DNA of 64,000 nucleotides from Carex sylvatica (lineage: Eukaryota > Streptophyta > Magnoliopsida > Poales > Cyperaceae). Positions 1 through 9,389 of this stretch are shown piece by piece. The stretch covers positions 186,001 to 250,000 of the forward strand of contig CAXKVR010000204.1 in NCBI GenBank assembly GCA_964058845.1, written 5' to 3'. Within the stretch, counting starts at the first letter, position 1, and each line of letters opens with the position of its first letter. The position numbers and the translations under genes are program-made. Under the pieces are notes generated by a model. The model ran no database searches. It saw only the letters and a program-made list of their open reading frames with translations, and was not told the origin of the DNA.

Positions 1-113
1 ATGCACTGATGCACAGTCATATGTAAGTTGATGCTTAATGCACTCCAGAAAAAAAATGTCATATTAAAATTGCTCTATGCAATCTGGATTATACTTATGA
101 AATTACATATATA

Positions 114-598
114 TTAGTAATGAGTCTATCAGTGTTATTTCAGTCTATATAACACTAACTCTAAAACATATTGAATCGACTTCAAACGAAGAATCAAAAC
201 CATTCAAACTGATCTAGTTCATTAGTTATGTGTATACATGCAAAATTTATAATTTTTTGAGTTTATTTAGTATCAAGTCAAGCGGTAAAATGTGAGAGTT
301 TTTAAGTTAATTTTAATGCATTCATTTTTCAACATTTTTAACCACTTGATTTGATACTAATTAAATAACTCGAAAATATATAAAATTGGCATATAAATGC
401 ATCACTCATATATATAGTAAATTGGTTTGAACGTTTTAGATTTATCGTTTGAAATACCGATAAATTTTGAAGTTGGTGTCATATGTTTATTGGATACATT
501 GTTTGTTATAGTCTATGTTTATTGGATTTATCGTATGAAATCTAATAAACATAGACTACAAATGTATCAAAATTCATACTAACCGGACTCATTAGTAA
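114..598. mobile_element. Foldback MITE-like repeat (putative)
   Basis: Imperfect inverted structure. TTAGTAATGAGTC at 114-126 faces GACTCATTAGTAA at 586-598 (12 of 13 complementary), and GTATCAAGTCAAGCGG at 270-285 faces CCACTTGATTTGATAC at 342-357. The central part (CAAGTC..GGTAAAA, TTAATTTTAATGCATTC, CACTTGATTTGATACTAATTAAAT) resembles the centre of the clear Mutator-type MITE at 49774-50186, so this is probably an older relative. No target-site duplication was recognised. No coding potential. Confidence 0.45.
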
Positions 599-837
599 TA
601 GTCTATGTTTCTCATTTTAATAGTAACAAACAACGTCTATAAATTTTTTTTTGAACTTCCAAAATACTTCCATTGATTCAAGTTTTCACCATTCCATCTT
701 AAAAAAAATAATTTCGTTTTCAATATGTTTCGGCTACAGTTGAAAAAAATAACTTTAAATATGAGTACTTGTATGTATCAAGATAAGTTAAGAATATAAC
801 TCTTATATTTGATTATTTGAGTCAAATATGAATAACT

Positions 838-1075
838 TAGAGCATCTCTATTTCTGAAATTGATTGGCAATTTGAAATAGCTATCAATAAATAAAATCAA
901 TATTAATTTCATAAGCGTTGCATTTATGAAATTGAGTTTATTTTCATGTCCTCGCCACATCAGCGATAAATCTTTCTTCTTATAATTTGCGCTTGACCTC
1001 TTTATTCTGATGTCGTTTATTTTTTCTTCTGTTCCGACCTCTTCCTTTTCCTTTCTTATTTCTCTTGCGCTCCTG
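838..1075. repeat. Degenerate interspersed repeat, relative of 6830-7075
   Basis: Shares order and wording with 6830-7075: an opening GCATCTC box, runs of AATTGATT.GCAATTT, a CGCCACATCA box followed by a TTTTTCTT/CTTTGACC-type pyrimidine stretch. The copies are diverged, so this is an old dispersed family. Open frames across it look incidental. Confidence 0.35.
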
Positions 1076-1440
1076 ATCCCCTGCCAGCAACCTCCAACAA
1101 GTAGCGACATCGCTTTCACTCCCTTCAATGATAACACTCTCTTCTCTATCTCACATCCATTCAACAGTATTGAGTTTTCAACACTTTATTTTAAACAAGA
1201 AATGAGTTAAATTAAAATAATGATATCAACAGGTTCACATATTGGAAGAGTGAAAGCAGAGATAAAATCTTTCAAAAGATGAAAGAGATCTCTATCGCAA
1301 AATAAAAATGACACGTTGGATTATAAAATTGAAAATGAAAGGCGTTGGAGATTTTTGTGTTGAGCTATAAGCAGGAATATGAAACAGTTTAAGAATGAGT
1401 TTACTCCTCAGATATGTTTCGACATCCACAATTAATACTA

Positions 1441-1546
1441 ATTTTTTTTTTTGAAAATAAATTATTATTATTAATATTAATATTATTGCTGTTTTCATTA
1501 CTTATGATTATATTTTATTATTATTATTATAATAGTATTTTACTAA
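1441..1546. repeat. ATT/AT-rich microsatellite
   Basis: Low-complexity runs of ATT, TAATATT and poly-T. Apart from this and the two repeats to its left, 1-2300 holds nothing recognisable. Confidence 0.6.
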
Positions 1547-2329
1547 CCTTATCATGATCACAATAATTATTATTTTGTTGTCTCACTTCTAAATTAAATA
1601 ATAATACTTCATGACAGTAGAGAAAGTTACGCTTATCGAAAAGAACTTACGAGTTATAACTTGCCCTTGACCCCAAAATAATTAATGCTTTAAAGCATTA
1701 ATTAAATTTTAACTGTACCAAGACTTTGATTTAAAATGCTATTGGGTAACACCATAACAAAACCCGAAAATAATTAAATTTTGTCATAACGAAAAAGCTT
1801 TCTCTGTTAATTGTTAATTTTTAATAATTTTGAATAATTTTTGGTGCATTTTTGTTGTAAAAAAGTTGGTGTATGCGGAATTGCGGATGCGTTCAGTACA
1901 TCTTGAGTTTGATTTGCCAGATGAGTGAGACAGGCAACTGTCATATAGGTTAACTGAACGGCTGAGATTTGTCGTTCCATGGGTACCTACAGGATCTGAA
2001 CCCCATTTAACGTGACTATTTGCTATTTGCTATTTGGTCATCGACCCTCCGATCAAGATCTGACGATTCTCACTCCCTAAGCTCTATTAAAGGAAAGGCG
2101 AACCATAGTTCTTGTTTTTTCTTTTGGAAAATAACCCTGCACATGGAGTACGCAGCTGAAGTAATTTTAGAAAGTGGGACCCACTATTTGTGTGTACGGA
2201 TCTGTGATCCTTAATATTCCTGGTGTATGTAAATTATTATTCTTTTCCCGCTTCCGACTTTTTCCCGTCTAAAGCCTAGGTCCTCATGCAATTGACGAAA
2301 CCCCAATTTTACGAGCCGACCTTTTTCTT

Positions 2330-2455
2330 TCAAAACTGCCGAGCTGAAGCTGAGCCTTCTCTCATTGAGTTCGAGCCGGGTCTGAGCCGAGCCGAGCCTT
2401 CTAAGAAGATTTCTCAATCGGTAGTCGAAGCCGGCTATTCGAGAATTTGATCTAG
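2330..2455 (+). promoter_or_regulatory. Possible 5' leader exon of the EPC-like locus
   Basis: GC-richer than its surroundings, with GAGCCGAGCC repeats, and ends in a donor-like AG|GTATGA at 2455/2456. A matching acceptor (CTGTAG) lies immediately before the ATG at 2691. This is the usual layout of a plant 5'UTR intron. Inferred only from composition and splice-site consensus. Confidence 0.35.
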
Positions 2456-2690
2456 GTATGACTTCTTCTCCAATTTAATTTTGATTAATGCGATTTTTCG
2501 GGGGTCTGGGGCTTTGGATTTTTTAATTAATTTTTCCTCAATTTCAGGCCCCAATTTTGATCTATTTTGTGATCATGCAACTTCAGTCATGTTAATTGAT
2601 CTGCAATTGGGGTTACGACCATTCTTGCGCTTAAAATGGATGGTCGATTTACTGCTTTCGTTTCTTTTTCTTCAAATCGACGATCTGTAG

Positions 2691-3036
2691 ATGGACAACA
2701 GTGTTGACAAACCATTTTTGTCAATAATAGTTTGTGCCAAAAATCTCAAGGAACTCAATGGAATAGCTTCTTCTCACAACAGAAATCAAGTTGTAGGTGT
2801 GACAAATGAACAAATATTGCATGTGGAATGTGAGAATAGTAAATCCTCCAAGGGGAAAGGACTGCTGAAGGAGGTACCTCTGAATGTTTCCGGAGCAGGG
2901 ATTAAGAGAAGAAGGTGGGATGGACTTGCTATCGGGGACAAATCTTGAAGAAGAGAGAGAAGAGGATTCTGATGCTATTATTGAGGACAATCTTGAGGAA
3001 GGAGAATCTCAGCTCCATTGGCGCCATTATTGTTGA
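2691..3036 (+). pseudogene. Broken upstream coding exon, probably 5' part of the EPC-like locus
   Basis: An ATG directly after an acceptor-like CTGTAG opens 85 codons (start MDNSVDKP, containing KRRRWDGLAIG). The frame stops at 2948. In another frame the same stretch continues as a strongly acidic, clearly protein-like segment (GTNLEEEREEDSDAIIEDN) until 3036. The switch coincides with a GGGG run near 2935-2939, where one fewer G would join the two. I do not recognise the peptide; an N-terminal exon of the EPC-like gene is the natural guess from position. Alternatives are a sequencing or assembly indel, or an intron I cannot place. No convincing exon was found at 3040-3640. Confidence 0.35.
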
Positions 3037-3643
3037 TACAACTAGGATTTTGCCTAGCCATTATGACATAGTGCTGAAATTGAACTTACCGCTATCAATG
3101 TTTGCGGGACGGTTTCGATAGGGTCACATTTTTGGCATTGGCACTTGTTATTCTTTCTTTATAACGGCGCTTTAATTACCATGTCACCATTGGTTAAAAT
3201 TAGAAATAATGGTCTCAGACAACTCATTTGGTGGGAAATATTTCTTGCTCAAGGTTTGTTTGTTTGAGGCCAGCAGTTTCCATCTTGTGTTTCCTTCTGG
3301 GAATGTTTAAGATGAACGGTGAGTGCAATGGTAAAGCATCTAAAGTGCTGGTTATATCAATCACTTTTGCAATTTCGGGCTTGCATGGCTATGAGGGTCA
3401 GGTTGTTATAGGTTTATTCAGCTTCTTTCGGATTGCTAATTTGAGATGGGCTTATTTGCAGAAGCGGATTAAATGTGACTACTCATGCATAAAAGTGGAG
3501 GCATTCATATTTATGTAATCTAAAAGCTGGTTAAAATCCAGTCATTTAAACCTTACCTAAAAAGCTCCAAATCTTCCTTTTCTTACTCTTGATTATTTTT
3601 GTTTTAGATGAACTTTGTATTATTTATAAAATTGCACTTTTCA

Positions 3644-6411
3644 GCTGAGAAGGATTCTTTGAGTGGATTGGTTGACCCATTTTTAGCATATCAACCAATT
3701 TTTTCTGGTGCAAATCCATTGATGTTTTTCATGAACGAGAAAAGCACCTTGAAACCGCCTTCATTCTTACTCGGTTCCCATCAGGAAATGATGTCCGTCT
3801 CCAGTTTTCCCCAAAACTCGCAACCGACAACCATGGTGAGTGTTTCTGGAGATGACAATGATAAAGATGGCTCTGCTACTAAAAGTATCGAACTGTCTCC
3901 AGATATTGTCTCCAGAAAACCCTGCTCTGATACCTCATCTCAACCACACAGTAGCAAATGTTCAAAGCCAAACTATTCTGACTATGCCTTGACCTGCTGT
4001 GCAAATGTGCTTGTCACAGCCGATAGCAGAGGTTGGAGGGAATGTGGGGCCCATGTGGTGCTTGACTTTGACGAGCAGGATGGTGCAAGACTATGCGTGC
4101 AGTTTTTCAGAGAGACGAAGTTCTTCTATCGTGCAAACCAGGTCATGCAGCCAGGGTCTACAAACCGGTACAACAATGCGATGATGTGGCGGGGTGGAAG
4201 GGACTGGTCTTTAGAATTTACCGAACAAAACCAGTGGTTTATTTTCAAGGAGATGTATGTAGAATGCTACAATCGAAACATGAGAGCTGCCTCTGTTGAA
4301 AAGATTGCAATACCTGGTGTACTGATAGTTGAGGGTGATAACATGGTTGGTTTTAGGCGGCCATTTGTGCATGGGTTGAGTTACATCAAACAGGTTGGGT
4401 CAGATATAGATGTAGCTCTCGATCCATCTAGGGTTATTTATGAAATGGATAGTGAAGACGAGGAGTGGGTTTTGGGTTTAACGGGAGAGAGAGAGTTGAC
4501 AGAGGATTTATTTGAGCGTATTATGGATAAGTGTGAGAAACTTGCATACACGAATAACTGCACAGAGTTCACTGAAGAACAGATTGAAGAACTAATGGGG
4601 GATGTGGGCCCCATGGAGTTAGTGAAGGAAGTTGCAGGCTACTGGATTACCAAAAGGATGAAGAAACGAATGCCCTTAATTCGTCATTTGCAGGTAGGGA
4701 TTGTTACTTCCTACTATAACTCTTAATTTTTTTGGACTATTTGTTGAAATGGCTCTACTGTGCAATTAGTTTGCAATTTCCATATCACTCGTTTCATTTC
4801 TTGGCTTGGAAGATAAGGTTGGCTGTGGGAAAGTGACTATGCCTAATTTATTCAAGAGTTACATGGACATACTTATACAATAAGCGGCATAATCTTTTAC
4901 ATTTCTGTTATCATCACCTGTCCATAATCACAATAATAGTTATTTATGTCAGGCTTTTCTTTAGATTTGAAATATACCAGGATCCTCTTTGCAATATAGT
5001 GGGATAATTTTCTTGCTTTGCAGCCTCCACTCTGGATGCATTACCAGAAGCTGCGAGACGAATGGAAAGCTTCAGTCAGAAAAATAAAACGTGCACGACT
5101 CAGCATGGCACCCTCGGCCGAGCCGTCCATGTTTGCCTTCTGCATCAGGCCTCTTGGCCTTCAGCTAGAGCGCCCCCAGAAAAAGCTGCTCCCCTCTTCC
5201 CAGAGTCATGGCGGGTCCCGCAAATCTGGTAGCTTTTTTTAATTGCTATATCATTACTATTTTATCTATATATTTTTTTGGTAATTCTTTTGTTTCTTCT
5301 TTGTTCTTTTTCATTTCTTTCTTTTGTTGGGGACAATTGGCAGCCAGTGTTTCCTGTTACATAATAGTCATATAATCGATCTCTTTTGTATTGAATTTTA
5401 ATTTTAGGAAGGAGGCTTAGTGCGCATGCATCCCGAGATAGAGTTGCATCTGTTTCCAGGCTAAATCATCCGAAAAGCACAGGGGTGTCAGCATCACAGT
5501 TCTCTGACAACCATCAGGCTGTATCACCCCTCTCTCATAACCAGGCTGTGTTAACAGGTAAGCGGAAGCGCCCTGCAAGTTTTGACATGCCTGACAGGAT
5601 GAATCCAACCAGTTTGCCTTCTAACGACCTAGGGTTCCTAAAAGAAGATGTGGAGGGGTTCAAGGCGAGGGATGCACATAATGATGCACTGCATGCGATA
5701 AATATGGCCAGGGTTAAGAGAGCAAAAACACAACTTCTGATGCAAAAGGCTGATCTGGCAAGTTTTGACATGCCCAACAGGATGAATCCAACCAGTTTGT
5801 CTTCTTACAACCTAGGGTTCCTTAAAGAAGATCTGGAGGGGTTCAAGGCGAGGGATGCACAGAATGCCGCACTATTATCAGCATCACAGTTCTCTGATAA
5901 CCACCAGGCTGTATCACCCCGCTCTCATAACCAGACTGTGCTAACGGGTAAGCGGAAGCCCCCTGCAAGTTTTGACATGACCGACAGGATGAATCCAACC
6001 AGTTTGCCTTCTGACGACCTGGGGTTCCTTGAAGAAGATGTGGAGGGGTTCAAGGCGAGGGATGCACAGAATGATGCACTGCATGCGGTAAATATGGCCA
6101 GGGTTAAGAGGGCAAAAACAGAACTGCTTATGCAAAAGGCTGATCTGGCAAGTTTTGACATGCCCGACAGGATGAATCCAACCAGTTTGCCTTCTGACAA
6201 CCTAGGGTTCCTTAAAGAAGATCTGGACGAGTTCAAGGTGAGGGATGCACAGAATGCCGCACTACATGCGGCAAATATGACTAGGCTTATGAGGTTAAAA
6301 GCAGAGCTGCTTATGCAAAAGGCTGATCTAACGATGTACCAAGCAAGATATGCTCTCATGATCGCTGATGCAATAGAATCTTCCTCTCCAAAGTGTAATG
6401 GAGCTGGTTGA
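3644..6411 (+). CDS. Enhancer-of-polycomb-like (EPC/EPL1) chromatin protein, 5' end incomplete
   Basis: Exons 3644-4693, 5024-5228 and 5408-6411 (TTTTCAG, TTTGCAG and ATTTTAG acceptors; phases 0 and 1 fit) give 752 codons plus stop. Hallmarks of the plant EPC-like family are visible: RGWRE, a QPGSTNRYNNAMMW stretch, ECYNRN.RAASV, the EPL1 signature YEMDSEDEEWV in exon 1, and PPLW.HYQKLRDEW opening exon 2. Known family members are nuclear components of NuA4-type histone acetyltransferase complexes. Plant members are usually well over 1000 residues with a Tudor-like N-terminal half. No such half is seen here, so the gene is 5'-truncated or its upstream exons are broken. The last exon is unusual: the module ASFDM..MNPTSL..LGFL.ED...F..RDA..AL occurs four times because of a 390-bp tandem duplication. 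It ends in a helical RLKAELLMQKADL segment. A Helitron starts 286 bp after the stop. Confidence 0.8.
5491..6270 (+). repeat. 390-bp in-frame tandem duplication in the last EPC-like exon
   Basis: Copies at 5491-5880 and 5881-6270, each 130 codons, beginning at GCATCACAGTTCTCTGA. Each copy itself holds two ASFDM modules (starting 5575, 5758, 5965 and 6148), so two rounds of duplication are implied. Copies differ by scattered substitutions but keep the frame. Each carries a GGTAAGC donor-like site (GT at 5558 and 5948). Confidence 0.9.
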
Positions 6412-6696
6412 AAGCTTCTCTGAATTTTTTTGTTTCTTTCTTTGTAAGAGGGATATAGTTTCTCGAAAGAAAAATATGTGAATTGGTTGCAAGTGAGAGT
6501 TTACTTACTGAGTTGGTGGGGTAGGGTTGAGCTATGGTATATTTGTCATTTTACCTCAACCTTACTGTGATGGAGGATATTGCTCTAGTTTATAGAATCT
6601 CTCTCTGCCATTTTTTATTTTGTACAGAATGTTTAGTTAAAGATAGTGAATTGTGGTGGATGTTGATGTGTTAATTGCTGTTTTACCTTGTTAATA

Positions 6697-6727
6697 CTAG
6701 TTAAGTGCCCGTGCGTTGCAACGGGGG
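6697..6727 (-). other. Helitron 3' terminus with hairpin
   Basis: On the - strand: a stem CCCGT/ACGGG (6721-6725 with 6708-6712) around an 8-nt loop, a 7-nt spacer, then CTAG ending at 6697 and a flanking T. A hairpin just inside a CTRR end is the recognised Helitron 3' signal. Confidence 0.85.
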
Positions 6728-6829
6728 TTGAAATATTATTTTAATCACTTTCTTTAAATAATTTCTTCATTATGTGTTCATCAATAATAAAAGCAAATTA
6801 TAACCTTAGAGCTTAATATTATATTACGG

Positions 6830-7075
6830 CATCTCCATTGATGCAATTGATTTGCAATTACAAACAGCTATCCTGAAGTAATTGAAATCAATTTCATTTC
6901 TTAATTGCAAAACTCCCGCATTAATGCAATTTGCAAATCAATTTTTTTCATCGCCACATCAAAGAATATTTTTCTTTGACCCGAATTGACCCCTTCCTTT
7001 CTCCGTGACCCGAGAGATTTAATAGAGCTAGTCTCCACTCCACATTTGCACCCTTTCTCTCTCTCTACGATGTCC
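6830..7075. repeat. Degenerate interspersed repeat, relative of 838-1075
   Basis: Same family as 838-1075 (GCATCTCCATT, AATTGATTTGCAATT, ATCGCCACATCAAAG boxes). It lies inside the Helitron close to its 3' end. Between here and 7440 nothing else is recognisable. Confidence 0.35.
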
Positions 7076-7446
7076 ATCTTCACAAAAAATGATCAAAAAA
7101 AAAAAAATTGATTTGAAAAGTCCTTAACGAAAAGTAAAAGACCAGTTTTAATTCAAACAAGTCATAAAGAATGAAGGCTAAAATTTATCAACCAAGAAAT
7201 TGAAGAATGACTAAAAGTAGATAAACTTCAAAAAGGTTCAAATAAGTCACAGTTTGAAGCTAATATAATACTCAAATAAAAAGAATCAAAAGAAATTAAA
7301 AAAACATAGAATTCTATCAAAATCACAACAATAGATGAGCTCTCTTGTTGCCTTCCAATCGTATTATTACAATGCTAAATAGGAGCTCCCTAGCTACTAT
7401 CACAAGGAAACAAAACAACAGCTACTTGATGTTAATAAGCATCTTA

Positions 7447-7560
7447 TCAAAGAGGAGGGGCATGCTCAGGAAAATACTCGAGCAATTCTTCCTTTGTAAC
7501 CCATGCATGGTTGATGTCAAGTTTATTGGTGCCAATTACTTGCGACTTGAAAAAGAACCT
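7447..7560 (-). pseudogene. Captured last exon of mitochondrial ribosomal protein L46 (mL46)
   Basis: After a TTTTCAG acceptor, 37 codons plus stop read RFFFKSQVIGTNKLDI, then HAWVTKEELLEYFPE, then APPL. This is the conserved C-terminal block of plant mL46 (a large-subunit mitoribosome protein with a Nudix-like fold), in which FFFKSQV and VWVTKDELLEYFPEQ are familiar. Compared with the family, the few residues linking the two blocks are missing and the natural C-terminus is replaced, so it is a decayed fragment. No other mL46 exon was found nearby. It sits in the Helitron in the same orientation as the transposase, as expected of captured gene pieces. Confidence 0.7.
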
Positions 7561-7995
7561 CTGAAAAATAATTTTGCATAAAATCAGCACAGTGACATCA
7601 AAATATCCAATCCTATTGTCATTTGGTGTTAAACCTCAGTTAGTTTCTTAGATCACTTGTAAGCACAATCTTATTTATAAACTTGTGAGAATTAAATATC
7701 TATACTCCCTCGAAAAAGAAAAAGTTATTGTGGCAACTCAAATACATCCATATAAAATTACAAATTAGAAAAACATAAGGGGAATAATGAAAATATTATT
7801 TTCACAAAGAAATCAGTGAAATAATAATCAGAAGACAGAGATCAAAATTATGAGCTAATAAAAAACCTTTAGCATTCAACATGATACCTATATAAAAATG
7901 CACTTGAAAACCAAATTTTTCATTTTCTTTTGGAATTTTTAACTACTTTTTTTAGGTAGAAAATCACACACGGGAAAAGAATTTTATATGCCAAC

Positions 7996-8271
7996 CTGGC
8001 GTTGCCTTTGGCGTTGCAAGATACTAATAGCCCATGCCATGATGTAGCATGGCAAAAGAAATCCAGCTGCTTTGAGTAAAAATAACTAAAAAAAATATAA
8101 AAATTCAGAAAAGATTAGTGATATGGGAAAAGAAAATTTGAAGTTTGACAGGACTAAAATGTTAATTTTGTAACAAAAGCAACGTATCAATAAAAGAGTA
8201 GATGCATCATCGTCTCCATCACTGCCATTGCCAAGTGATAATGTGTGCCGCAATAGCAAAAGCGCCATAAA
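7996..8271 (-). pseudogene. Captured fragment of a plant RINGv/MARCH-type membrane E3 ligase gene (DUF3675 region)
   Basis: Two exons. The first (8271 to about 8188) reads MALLLLRHTLSLGNG then an acidic DGDDDAST. The second (8085-7996, TTTTTTTAG acceptor, CAG|GTTGGC donor) encodes 30 residues, LFLLKAAGFLLPCYIMAWAI followed by SILQRQRQRQ. This hydrophobic C-terminal block is characteristic of plant RINGv proteins carrying DUF3675, membrane-bound ubiquitin ligases. The donor of the first exon has decayed (no in-phase GT), and neither the RING-CH domain nor the C-terminus was found. Hence a captured, non-functional piece. Confidence 0.75.
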
Positions 8272-8553
8272 CTAAGTAACAACAAAATAAGAAAAATTCT
8301 CTTTCAATAATAAAGTTGAAACTAATTTTAAAAAATTGCCACATCATTGATCTAATATGCCTTTTAAGTTTCTACAATTAAAATTCTTGACTGTGCTTAT
8401 TGTAAAATTATTTCAATCGAAATAATTTTCAACACTTATGGCAGGTTTGTTTATTTCCCCTGTGGTTATAATAACACCCTAAAAAAACAAGAAGAATATA
8501 AAAAGAAACAAACACACCTACTACATACAACTGCCCACAAGATTAGAGCTAAC

Positions 8554-8698
8554 CTTTTTCTAAGCAGCCATGGGAGATCTGTCTCAAGTGTGCAGTGTTG
8601 TTGATACCCACTTGCATGCTCTCTAGTTCCCGCAACTTCCTTTGCTCGGAACAAAGACAACAAAAAACTTACTTCATTAACTGTGTTACCATCCACAT
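8554..8698 (-). pseudogene. Unidentified exon pair, probably another captured gene fragment
   Basis: On the - strand, CAG|AT..VDGNTVNE|GTAAGT (8698-8673), then a second exon after CGAG (8644-8554), reading QRKLRELESMQVGINNT then AHLRQISHGCLEK with a G|GTTAGC donor. The two phases match, and the KLRELE stretch looks like a coiled coil. I do not recognise the parent gene. It lies between the RINGv fragment and the RWP-RK gene, in the same orientation as both. 8700-9389 holds no recognisable coding sequence. Confidence 0.3.
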
Positions 8699-9389
8699 CT
8701 GTCAGTTAGATTTGAACTTTCGGGGGAGAGGCATCCCAATTTATTTCTATTGCTCCAAAATTAGGTCTGTTTGTCCAAAAAAGACATAAATTTTCATTAA
8801 TTATGATTTCATACAACTACAAATAAACTCAATATCAAATTCATAACCCCACATAAACACAAGAGACTCAAATAAAAAAGTCAAAAAAAAAAAACTGTTG
8901 TGGTACCAGAATCCAGTACCACAATAGTTAATAGCTAAGACCTATCATTCAACAAATTATAAATACTTCTTCTTGAATTAAGGGGAGAAGGATATGCCAT
9001 GCCAAAAAATTAATACAAAAATAATCTGACAGCAACTCCAAAGCAGCAAAAGCCCACAGTGGCCCTGATCATAAGAATATTATAAGCATTCTAATACCAA
9101 ACATAGTACAAATGACAAAATCAAATCGCAGCCATAAGTATAAGAAACAAAACGGGATTAACTTCAAAGCTTTTGTAGGCAGCACAGTAAATAATTTGTT
9201 TTCAACACACGATTACATATCGTACTAACAAAAGAGGGGCACATACATACTAACAATTACCAACAAAGGACGGGCACATACATACTAACAAAAGAGGGGA
9301 ACATACCATACCACCAAAACACATCAAACTCCAAAAACTAAACGCCCTAACATAATCATTACTCTTAATTATAATATAAAGTTCTTCCT

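Noticed and set aside
778..1164. 128-codon - strand frame
   Set aside because: Overlaps a degenerate repeat that also occurs at 6830-7075; the peptides do not align along their length and no domain is visible.
5925..6359. 144-codon - strand frame over the EPC-like repeat
   Set aside because: It repeats because the sense strand repeats; it is the complement of a well-supported exon.
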